From positions 1 to 21,736 of the IMG/VR virus record IMGVR_UViG_3300050026_000046: 21,736 nucleotides of DNA, one strand, 5' to 3'. Below, piece after piece: positions 8,473 to 14,842 of the stretch (the stretch's first letter is position 1; the number at the start of each line of letters is the position of its first letter). Source of the DNA: a virus. The notes beneath the pieces were generated by a model that ran no database searches, was not told the DNA's origin, and saw only the letters and a program-made list of their open reading frames with translations. A program made the translations under genes and the position numbers.

Positions 8473-9018
8473 TTACTGCTGTTGCCGTGGACGTCCAGGG
8501 CCGCGCCGAGTGTGTTCTACTTCGTGCCCCGCTTCCGCCCCCGAAACAATAGAGCCGGAGTCCATATCGAGCAGCTCGTCAGTCCATACCCGGTTTCCGT
8601 TGCGGTGCTTCTTGCCTTCGTCAACGTGTCCAACGTGCCATTCGCACCGCAGTTCGTGGCCGGCGTATTCCTTGCCAGACTCACAGCGCAGTTCCGGTGC
8701 ATGCGGCTTTTCTATGTATCCGTTGCCCTTCGCCGCGTGCTCATCTTCTTCATTGTTTGCAATCAGCGTGATGTCAGGCTGTGTCCGGTTCGCCGGAGTC
8801 CGATACATCATCTTCGGGAACTCGATAAATGGCAGAGCCTTCAGTGGAGGGTGATCAATGTTGAACTCCGTCGCCATGCGCGGGCCGGATTCCTTCTTTT
8901 GCTTCTCCATGTACTCGTAGAGTTCTTCCGCGCTGGTGAAATCTGAAATCTTTGGTTTGTAGGCGTTGGGGTCAAGTGAAGATTTACCTCGAATTGCATC
9001 CCAATCGACGCAAGGCAT
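8473..9018 (-). CDS. Unknown neck-region protein with Cys/His cluster and AT-hook-like C-terminus
   Basis: 181 aa; I do not recognise the full-length protein. The central part (FPKMMYRTPANRTQ, then ITLIANNEEDEHA) resembles small podovirus proteins found between coat and adaptor genes. Residues 112-138 hold C112, H121, C125, H128, H131 and H138, a zinc-finger-like spacing, followed by NGNRVW. The C-terminus RRGPGRPRQQQ has a GRP core flanked by arginines, like an AT-hook that binds the DNA minor groove. A strong ribosome site (AAGGAGA, six bases before ATG) supports the start. DNA binding in the neck region is an inference from these two motifs. Confidence 0.82.
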   Translation of the reverse strand: MPCVDWDAIRGKSSLDPNAYKPKISDFTSAEELYEYMEKQKKESGPRMATEFNIDHPPLKALPFIEFPKMMYRTPANRTQPDITLIANNEEDEHAAKGNGYIEKPHAPELRCESGKEYAGHELRCEWHVGHVDEGKKHRNGNRVWTDELLDMDSGSIVSGAEAGHEVEHTRRGPGRPRQQQ

Positions 9019-9064
9019 GTTGATTCTCCTTATGGTTTTATGTGGTGCTGGTTTTTATTGGAGC

Positions 9065-9094
9065 AAAAGCGCGGCCCCACCGAAGCAGGGCCGC
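9065..9094 (-). terminator. Probable rho-independent terminator after the beta-helix gene
   Basis: Read on the minus strand, a 7-bp perfect GC stem (GCGGCCC paired with GGGCCGC, 9088-9094 with 9071-9077) encloses a 10-base loop and is followed two bases later by TTTT (9065-9068). It lies 17 bases past the stop of the beta-helix gene and before the ribosome site of the next gene. The short T tract suggests partial termination. Confidence 0.55.
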
Positions 9095-9111
9095 AAGTGT
9101 GACAGTCAAAC

Positions 9112-10107
9112 TTAGGTGGCGACAATTCCCTTTACGCCGTTGGTGGCAGTGCCACCAGAGACGTAGGTCTGCCCCTTGGTGGTAGCATCTCCAATCGCAG
9201 TGAACCCGTACAAACCGCTGCCGGAGTCAAACGCGAGGATTCCGCCGCAACTAGCAACCATGTGAGCGAACGCGGCAAGCGCGGTGCCCCCGGTGGAGTT
9301 CACTGAGTTGATGGCCTCGCAGCACTTAATGAGTACCCATCGATCCAGCGCGTTGGCAGCGGCAGCCAGTAAAACGTACTGAAGTCCGTCACTTGACCAC
9401 GACAAGAACGTGCAGTTCTCGAACACGTTACGAGCGGCGCTAGAGCTGATCTCTATTGTCGCATTCGCCCCGGTGCGAATAACCGTATCCAGGCCGATAT
9501 TGCAATGGCCAAAGTAGTTCTCTCCAGCGCTCAGAAGAACGCAACGAGAGCCCGCGTCGGTTGCACCGGTGGCATCGCCCATGCCTTCAATGTCGCAATT
9601 GATAAAGGCATTGCGCTGGCCGGAAACCGTCAAACAGATTTCAGCCGCAACCCCAGCCGTGAACCCTTGAAAGAAGCTCAAGTTCTGGAATAGACATCCG
9701 TTGCCGGACACTACAAAGAAATTGGCGAAAGCAGCAGCGGTCGCCAATGGAGCGATACGAGCGCGCTGTGACACCATAGACGGAGCGCAAACACCGATCA
9801 GGTGACAAGCGTTCTTCGCCCAAGTGAACGTAGCGCTGGTTCTGGCGGAACCGGTTGACGTACCGTTACCCTCAAGAACCAGCACATCATTGTTACCGCT
9901 GGTCATGAGGTTGTACCCGGCGGCAAGCGTTTGCACGGCGCTCTTTGGAGACAAGCCAGAATTAACGTCGAGGCCGTTGACCGGATCGACGTAGTACACG
10001 TTGCCAGTCACGCCGAGGCCCATGCGGTTAATGGCCGACTGGATGGCGTTGGCACCGGCGAGCGTGAGTGATCCTAGATTGGGAAGCCCTGCAGGAAATG
10101 AACTCAT
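9112..10107 (-). CDS. Right-handed beta-helix (pectate-lyase-like) virion-region protein
   Basis: 331 aa. Residues about 37-70 (NVYYVDPVNGLDVNSGLSP, then KSAVQTLAAGYNLM) are the classic opening of pectate-lyase-like beta-helix proteins. Short repeating coils with Asn and Cys/Val stacks follow (GCLFQNLSFFQGF, RNAFINCDIEGMG, ENYFGHCNIGLDT, RNVFENCTFLSWS). Unlike its upstream neighbour it has no signal peptide. In phages this fold occurs in tailspikes and in capsid-surface proteins. Its place between the coat gene and the neck genes, rather than at the tail end, favours a head-decoration or surface role, but this is only inferred. No catalytic residues of a specific polysaccharide lyase or hydrolase can be assigned. 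Confidence 0.85.
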   Translation of the reverse strand: MSSFPAGLPNLGSLTLAGANAIQSAINRMGLGVTGNVYYVDPVNGLDVNSGLSPKSAVQTLAAGYNLMTSGNNDVLVLEGNGTSTGSARTSATFTWAKNACHLIGVCAPSMVSQRARIAPLATAAAFANFFVVSGNGCLFQNLSFFQGFTAGVAAEICLTVSGQRNAFINCDIEGMGDATGATDAGSRCVLLSAGENYFGHCNIGLDTVIRTGANATIEISSSAARNVFENCTFLSWSSDGLQYVLLAAAANALDRWVLIKCCEAINSVNSTGGTALAAFAHMVASCGGILAFDSGSGLYGFTAIGDATTKGQTYVSGGTATNGVKGIVAT

Positions 10108-10170
10108 GGAGATTTTCTTTCTACTACGGCGCTCTGGGGGTTCCCGGTAGGTTCCGTTTCACCTTATCCA

Positions 10171-10217
10171 TTAAGCGCGGTACTGCAGCGAGGCGGCATT
10201 GCTACCGCCCCGCTTAA
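10171..10217. repeat. Intergenic nested inverted repeat
   Basis: Between the secreted-protein gene and the beta-helix gene, an outer perfect arm TTAAGCG (10171-10177) pairs with CGCTTAA (10211-10217), and an inner GGCGG pairs with CCGCC around an 8-base loop. No T tract follows on the minus strand, so it is not a standard terminator. It could be an RNA stability or processing hairpin. The rest of the 131-base gap (10108-10238) shows nothing else I can name. Confidence 0.5.
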
Positions 10218-10238
10218 CTCTTTTGTTTCGGGCACTTA

Positions 10239-11237
10239 TCAATAAAGATACAGATAGGCGCCATTCAAGGTGGTGAAGCTGGTAGGCGGGGTGAAACTCG
10301 GCAACGTGCCGAAGGTTCCAGCCGCGGCAGACTTATAGGTCAGGATGTTGTCCTGATACCCCGTCTTGAGCAGATCAACATAGTCGCCGGTGCCATTGCT
10401 CATCATGCAACCGTAATACTGAGTTGGGCCAACGGCGTAAAACGGAGTAGTGAACGGAAGCGCGGCCCAGGCGTAGTTCGTTCCCGCAACCACCGTTCCC
10501 GCAACTGCGGAATTAGCAAGCAGGTTCCCAGCAGCGTCATACAGTGCATAAATCCATTTGTCGGTGCCGTTGCCAGTGGCTCCAACGTGGACTCCGAAGC
10601 CAGTAATCAACTTGCTGTGCGGCAAGGCGATTTCCGTGCAGTACAACTCGGCTGCAACCGTAGCGGTGCTGGTGCCAAGCGCGGCTCCACCATTCGTCGC
10701 TCCCGGATTCGGAATGGGAAGACGATATTCGGTTGCGCGCGTGGTCTGCCTTGCATCACCGTTCACCCATTGCCCACCAACGCAGTCAGAAATCAGACCG
10801 CTGGTGAACTGAATGCGCGGCAATGCCGGTTCGTTACTTCTGACGCACGAGCCCTGATCAACCGCAGGCCCAACTCCAGACTCTCCAGCGGAGAAGTTTA
10901 CGAGGTACGCCGGGACCACAAAAACCATGGCACCGGACGCATGAGCGTGAGCAGCCGTAGAACCGTAACTGCGAATCACGGAAACGTAAGAACTGTTGAT
11001 CGCGGTGACAAGCTCCAGCTCCCGGTCAACGTACAGCCAGGTCGTGGTGTTGGGGGTAATCCCGCTGTATGCGGTAACGCCAGTGGTGCTGGTAAGCGCA
11101 ATGGAGCTGTCCGAAACGCCCTGTGCAGCCGAAAGCGTGGTATTGGTGAGAATTACCTGAGCCTGAGCCGGGGCGGTGAAAAGCGAAAGCGCCAGCACCA
11201 TACCCAGCAGAGAGAGTACGATAGAGAGTTTCTTCAT
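10239..11237 (-). CDS. Secreted-type structural protein with Sec signal peptide, two beta domains
   Basis: 332 aa. The N-terminus is a textbook signal peptide: MKK, a hydrophobic core (IVLSLLGMVLALSLF), and a cleavage site after A26 in TAPAQA|QV. There is no lipobox cysteine. Residues about 27-110 form a beta domain containing LYVDRELELVTAI and then a V-I-R-S-YGST and AHASGA segment, a pattern I know from phage structural proteins. Residues about 170-332 form a second beta-rich domain (GFGVHVGATGNGTDKWIYALYD, shown here within its first 20 or so residues, and YYGCMM) resembling a jelly-roll. Four cysteines (C131, C152, C200, C277) could form disulfides after export. The ATG has a good AAAGGA ribosome site. 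It is expressed with capsid genes, yet its leader targets the membrane. Function unknown. Confidence 0.88.
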   Translation of the reverse strand: MKKLSIVLSLLGMVLALSLFTAPAQAQVILTNTTLSAAQGVSDSSIALTSTTGVTAYSGITPNTTTWLYVDRELELVTAINSSYVSVIRSYGSTAAHAHASGAMVFVVPAYLVNFSAGESGVGPAVDQGSCVRSNEPALPRIQFTSGLISDCVGGQWVNGDARQTTRATEYRLPIPNPGATNGGAALGTSTATVAAELYCTEIALPHSKLITGFGVHVGATGNGTDKWIYALYDAAGNLLANSAVAGTVVAGTNYAWAALPFTTPFYAVGPTQYYGCMMSNGTGDYVDLLKTGYQDNILTYKSAAAGTFGTLPSFTPPTSFTTLNGAYLYLY

Positions 11238-11248
11238 GTTCGTTTCCT

Positions 11249-11506
11249 TTAACCCGCCTTACGGCGTCGGTTGAGATTCTTAATCGCGTATGTTACCCAT
11301 CGGCAATTGTCAGGTTCGTAACTGCGGTCATTGTCCCGGCGATCAATGGTGAGTCGTGCCCTTCCAGTGCGCCGTTCATAGCCGTTTGCTAGTGCCCAGT
11401 CATAGAAGGTCTGAAAATAACACCTCCACTCATCGCACACCGTAATTCCGCGACCGCCATAATCCGGATATTTCCTGTTTTTCGGATTGCAGCATCGCTG
11501 AATCAT
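11249..11506 (-). CDS. HNH-like (YGGRGI-type) phage protein, 5'-shortened
   Basis: 85 aa from the ATG at 11504-11506. It contains YGGRGITVCDEW, TIDRRDND and YEPDNCRWVT followed by NLNRRR, the signature of a widespread phage family related to HNH homing endonucleases; the last block corresponds to the HNH core with the catalytic His replaced (IDRRDN instead of DHxDxN). Family members normally have more residues before the RCxNPxN motif. In this gene the homologous frame does continue upstream but has no usable start (see separate entry). A GGGAGG lies only two bases before the ATG, too close for good initiation. It sits directly after the coat gene. It is probably a decayed mobile gene; a short expressed protein is possible. 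Confidence 0.7.
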   Translation of the reverse strand: MIQRCCNPKNRKYPDYGGRGITVCDEWRCYFQTFYDWALANGYERRTGRARLTIDRRDNDRSYEPDNCRWVTYAIKNLNRRRKAG

Positions 11507-11626
11507 GGCCTCCCAAATACTATACAGTGGGGACGCCGATAGCCCGTGTGTGCGATTGGTGAATCGTTCCCTTTTCAGGCAACCACAGGATTGCGTATTT
11601 CCAGTCCTAAGACTTGTTAAATAACA
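11507..11626 (-). pseudogene. Upstream remnant of the HNH-like gene (no start codon)
   Basis: In frame with the 85-aa gene, the 40 codons upstream read without a stop and encode typical family residues: SLRTGNTQSCGCLKRE, then THGLSASPLYSIWEA leading straight into MIQRC. The SCGCL and HG-S-SPLYSIW blocks match the normal N-terminal half of this family. No ATG, GTG or TTG occurs in this stretch, and a TGA (11627-11629) closes it, seven bases before the coat stop. The 5' end of the gene has therefore been lost or replaced, presumably when it landed next to, or was trimmed against, the coat gene. Confidence 0.7.
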
Positions 11627-11635
11627 TCAATAGAA

Positions 11636-12874
11636 TCAGGCACCTGCAACCGCAACAACTCCGTTATCCTGATACATATTTCCAAAGCCGTAAGGAATAT
11701 CCATACGGTGAGTCATGCAGTATTGCTTCTGGTCCCAGGCGACGATGTAGGTGATTGACATGCCGGTATCCGGGTCGCTGATCTGTTCAGCCTTCTCCAC
11801 CATCTTCGGAGGATCGGGGTACTTTCCACCAACAATGGCAAATGCGTGCTCAGATAGTGCAAGCGACACAACGCCAGCGGCGCCGGACGGGTTAGCGGTT
11901 CCAGGCCACATGGTCAAAGCTGCGTTGGCTGCGGGCAGAGCGTTCACGTTCTGGTAAGGCGAACCGGGACCATAGATAGCAGGCAGGACGACGAGCGTGT
12001 CGTTGCCACCGGTCAGGGTAAGCGGCTGGGCTGCTACGAAGTTCATCAGGCCGAGTGAACCCTGAGCGCCGGTCATCGGGTTGACAGCGTACACGCCAGC
12101 AACGGAGAACTTGTCGCCAGCCTTGATCGTATCCAGCGCGGTTCCGGTGACGGTAAGCTGGTTGCCAGACTGACCCGCACCAACGATGGTCAGGCCATGA
12201 GTTGCGGCGGTCCCAGCGGTGAAGCGCTGGAGCGAGGTCGAGGCGTACACGTCAAAGCCAGCAATCTGCAACAGGATGCCTTCGCGGTACATCTTGGCCA
12301 CGTCGGACATTGGGTTGAAAATCTGGTAATTGTTGGCAATGAAGGTTTCGATGATCGAAGGAGAGATAATCAGGTTACGCTCTCCACCTTTCGGACAGCC
12401 CTTTTCGTCCAGGCGCCGCTGTGAAGCCAACGCGAAGTCGATGGTCGTCGGATCAGCGCCAAGCGTGCCAACCACGTTCGAGGTATTCAGCATCGCAAAC
12501 GTCGCGGCATCATAATCAATCTTGGTGGCCAGTTTGCGGGCAAACGGATGGAGGTAGTTTTCCACCAATTCCTTTTCGCTGCGTTCCAGGCTGACCAAAC
12601 GCTCAAACTGGTCGAACTGGAAGTGCTCGCCGACCATGTTATTGATCGTCGCGGTGGTTACAACGCGGTTAATGTCCTGCGGCTGGTAGCCCAATCCAGA
12701 GGTGGTATTCAACATCGCTGGGCGCTTGATGGTAACGGTGGCGCCGATGGGGAACTCCTGCTCGTAGTCCTCCCTCCAGTCAGTGTTGAATAGCGCGGCA
12801 ACCTTCAAGTCGTTCTGAAGGAGCGCGAGGATCGTAGTAGACACGAAATTTGTGGTGGCGAAATTGTTTGGCAT
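11636..12874 (-). CDS. Major capsid (coat) protein, P22 gp5-like
   Basis: 412 aa, close to P22 coat (430 aa). It begins with a helix (TTILALLQNDLKVAALF), followed by a beta-rich region (ATVTIKRPAML). The HK97-like spine helix is rich in charged residues (SLERSEKELVENYLHPFARK). The segment IKAGDKFSVAGVYAVNP corresponds to the P22 coat insertion-domain segment with GDKISFAGV, and the NVNALPAANAALTMW stretch lies in the A-domain-like C-terminal half. The gene follows the scaffold gene, as in P22. The ATG is preceded by AAGGGA at a 7-base spacing, a good ribosome site. As the most abundant virion protein it would assemble around the scaffold on the portal-nucleated procapsid. Confidence 0.9.
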   Translation of the reverse strand: MPNNFATTNFVSTTILALLQNDLKVAALFNTDWREDYEQEFPIGATVTIKRPAMLNTTSGLGYQPQDINRVVTTATINNMVGEHFQFDQFERLVSLERSEKELVENYLHPFARKLATKIDYDAATFAMLNTSNVVGTLGADPTTIDFALASQRRLDEKGCPKGGERNLIISPSIIETFIANNYQIFNPMSDVAKMYREGILLQIAGFDVYASTSLQRFTAGTAATHGLTIVGAGQSGNQLTVTGTALDTIKAGDKFSVAGVYAVNPMTGAQGSLGLMNFVAAQPLTLTGGNDTLVVLPAIYGPGSPYQNVNALPAANAALTMWPGTANPSGAAGVVSLALSEHAFAIVGGKYPDPPKMVEKAEQISDPDTGMSITYIVAWDQKQYCMTHRMDIPYGFGNMYQDNGVVAVAGA

Positions 12875-12945
12875 TGGTAATTCCCTTTCAGAAATTGGTT
12901 ATGGGAATCGTCCGAGCAGGTGCCATGATAGAAGCGGCTCTCTGG

Positions 12946-14145
12946 CTAGAACTTTCCCCGTCCTCGTAAAATTCCTTGTTCGCGCATGAGGGCTTTGACT
13001 TTCGCCATGTTCCCGCTCTGCACGGCTAGTTTCATCGGATCGACGGCGGAAACACCGTGCCCGCCTGTAACGTCGGCTGGCGGTGCTGGCACGCGCGTCT
13101 GAGCTTGTTCTTTGTGCGGTTCCGGGGCCGCTGGTTTCGGAGTTTCGGGGGTCGATACCTTCTTATCTGACGCCGCAATAACGGGCGCTTTTCCTGCATC
13201 GGCGCGACGGGCGCTTACTGCCTTTTGCACGTCTTTTTCCACATCAAACAGCACCGACAAAGCCTGTCTAGGATTCGTCTTTGCGGTCTTGATTAGTTCT
13301 GCGAGCGTATCGCCCTCGCTCAACGTAAACAGCAACTCGGCAAACACTGGAGAGAGGCCAACGGTATCACTGAAAATCTGAGGTACTGTCGAATCCTCGA
13401 AGATCGCTTTCGCGGCTGCATTGATGTTCGGCTCTGAGCCTGGATGCGCGTCTAGGGTCTCCTGATATGTCTTACGAAAGCCCTCTTGCTGGCGCTTTTG
13501 TTCGGCTTCCCAGTCGCGTTTTTCCAGCTTCCAATCTGTGAGCGCCTCGGTGTAATCGTCTACGGCCTTTTCATACGCTTCGAGAGTCTCGTAGACCAAC
13601 TGTCCGCCCTTCGTGTAGGTGTCACGCTCAGGGCGAGTCGGTTTCGGTTTGGTAAACTCCAGAGCCTTGGCTTTCGGCGCTTCCGCCGCGGGTGACGATT
13701 CCGCCCTTCCGTCTGATTTCTTGCTCAGTTCAACAATGCGGCCTTCCAGTTCGGCAATCTTGCGGTCTTTCTCGCTCTGGACTCCCGCACCTTTGCTGAT
13801 CTTCTCAATGGTCGATTCGAGCTGGTTTATCCGTTCTTCGGCAGTCAGCTTGCCATGGGCTTTGGGCTTCTCACCCTCACCTTCGGGCTTTGCGGCTTCA
13901 GTACCAGCTTCCTTGGTTTCCGGTTTAGCTTCTGCGACCGGCTTACTCTCGACCTTTGCGGGTGACGGTGCCGCTTTCGTCGGTAATGTTCCGCTGCGTC
14001 TGAACTCCTCACGTTCGCCTCGCGTCCAAGTATTCATGGGAGCGAGTACGGGTTGGACCGGAGGGGAGACTGTGGAAGTGGCTTCAGTGTTTGAATTCGT
14101 GGTGGACTCGGTAGACGGGACCGCTACAGCTACGTCGTTTGGCAT
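12946..14145 (-). CDS. Scaffolding protein
   Basis: 399 aa, highly charged and Ala/Glu/Lys/Pro-rich, with no beta-rich core. Residues about 1-98 are low-complexity (Ser/Thr/Val then Pro/Glu/Lys/Ala). Residues about 100-142 form a coiled coil (AEERINQLESTIEKISKG and KDRKIAELEGRIVELSKK). The C-terminus (MAKVKALMREQGILRGRGKF) is a basic helix-turn like the coat-binding end of P22-type scaffolds. It lies immediately upstream of the coat gene. Function would be to nucleate procapsid assembly inside the shell and then leave. The start is supported by GGAG five bases before ATG. The stop is TAG and the 71-base gap to the coat gene contains only the coat ribosome site. Confidence 0.87.
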   Translation of the reverse strand: MPNDVAVAVPSTESTTNSNTEATSTVSPPVQPVLAPMNTWTRGEREEFRRSGTLPTKAAPSPAKVESKPVAEAKPETKEAGTEAAKPEGEGEKPKAHGKLTAEERINQLESTIEKISKGAGVQSEKDRKIAELEGRIVELSKKSDGRAESSPAAEAPKAKALEFTKPKPTRPERDTYTKGGQLVYETLEAYEKAVDDYTEALTDWKLEKRDWEAEQKRQQEGFRKTYQETLDAHPGSEPNINAAAKAIFEDSTVPQIFSDTVGLSPVFAELLFTLSEGDTLAELIKTAKTNPRQALSVLFDVEKDVQKAVSARRADAGKAPVIAASDKKVSTPETPKPAAPEPHKEQAQTRVPAPPADVTGGHGVSAVDPMKLAVQSGNMAKVKALMREQGILRGRGKF

Positions 14146-14156
14146 TTATTCTCCAT

Positions 14157-14179
14157 AAAAAATACGCCCCGAAAGGCGT
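14157..14179 (-). terminator. Rho-independent terminator just upstream of scaffold
   Basis: On the minus strand, stem ACGCC (14179-14175) pairs with GGCGT (14068-14064 within the 14164-14168 arm) around a TTTCGG loop, followed by ATTTTTT (14163-14157). This is a compact intrinsic terminator. The T tract ends only two bases before the scaffold ribosome site GGAG (14151-14154). On the plus strand the hairpin lacks a T tract, so it acts on the leftward transcript, i.e. on the one coming from portal. Confidence 0.65.
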
Positions 14180-14212
14180 CAAACTGCGATTAGCTCTTGC
14201 GCCGAGCAGGCG

Positions 14213-14434
14213 ATGGTTCTAAACTTCACAATTATGGCGATGCTTCTAGTTCAGGGCGTTCGTGACAAGACCGGGAACATCATTACGCAATTGTTCCGTT
14301 GCCGAGGCTGTCACCGTGATTTTGTGCCTACGGGCATTGTTTCAATTGCCGATGGCGATGCTTGTCCATTTTGCAATTCTAAACACTTTGAAGCAGTTAC
14401 ATTTGTTCAGCCGAGCAACAAAAAACCGATCTAG
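14213..14434 (+). CDS. Small zinc-ribbon protein
   Basis: 73 aa from ATG 14213; ATGs at 14234 or 14240 would give 66 or 64 aa and are equally plausible, since no start has a strong ribosome site. Two CxxC knuckles (CRGC and CPFC), separated by about 17 residues, with a strand pattern between them (DFVPTGIVSIADGDA), are typical of a zinc ribbon. It is the first gene of the plus-strand cassette inserted between portal and scaffold, opposite to every neighbour. The local base composition is low in G+C: 24 of 60 bases at 14341-14400, against 37 of 60 at 12001-12060 in the coat gene. Function unknown; nucleic-acid or protein binding is the usual role of such modules. Confidence 0.7.
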   Translation: MVLNFTIMAMLLVQGVRDKTGNIITQLFRCRGCHRDFVPTGIVSIADGDACPFCNSKHFEAVTFVQPSNKKPI

Positions 14435-14444
14435 GAGACACTTC

Positions 14445-14687
14445 ATGGATCATGCCGTCGATTCAGATGCGCTCTATTACTGTGAGATTTTGGATTATGT
14501 GGATCCAACGGCGGAACCAACTGCTGTAGTCATCCACACCGCACTAGAAACAATCCGCTCCAATGCTAGATCCGAACTTGGAGACAACGTGTTTCTTGAT
14601 AACATCGTTTGGTGGTTCGTTGGCACGCCGCATTTCTCCTATGTACTTCGTGCCCGCGCCGTAAAATTAAAACCAATCGATTTGTAA
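14445..14687 (+). CDS. Unknown 80-aa protein of the plus-strand cassette
   Basis: 80 aa from ATG 14445. I chose this start because AGGAGA lies six bases upstream and the preceding zinc-ribbon gene stops ten bases before; the frame is open further upstream (to 14262), but that would overlap the zinc-ribbon gene almost completely. I do not recognise the protein. It is acidic at the N-terminus (DHAVDSDALYYCEILDYVD), contains an aromatic segment (NIVWWFVGTPHFSYVLR), and ends basic (RAVKLKPIDL). It is likely co-transcribed with the zinc-ribbon gene. The 155-base gap that follows (14688-14842) has only a weak hairpin (14738-14757). Confidence 0.68.
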   Translation: MDHAVDSDALYYCEILDYVDPTAEPTAVVIHTALETIRSNARSELGDNVFLDNIVWWFVGTPHFSYVLRARAVKLKPIDL

Positions 14688-14842
14688 TGCGATCCGTGGT
14701 CAACCGGCGCTTCCCGGATACTCAGTTACACAGGGTTAGCGGTTTCATTGTGCCGCTTTACCGTCAACCGCCTCTTTGAGGTGAATAACGAGAAGGTCAA
14801 TCGCAATACAACGGTCCACATAAGAAATATGATCGGGTAAAA

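Noticed and set aside
14140-14185. Sigma-70-like promoter (TTGACG and TTTTAT) overlapping the scaffold terminator
   Set aside because: The -10 match is four of six and the predicted start would leave almost no leader before the ATG, so the match is probably a consequence of the hairpin and T tract.
14262-14444. Longer N-terminus for the 80-aa plus-strand gene
   Set aside because: It would overlap the zinc-ribbon gene almost entirely, and the ATG at 14445 has a good ribosome site.
14738-14759. Plus-strand terminator between the second and third cassette genes
   Set aside because: The stem is only AGCGG/CCGCT with a 10-base loop and three T; too weak to call.
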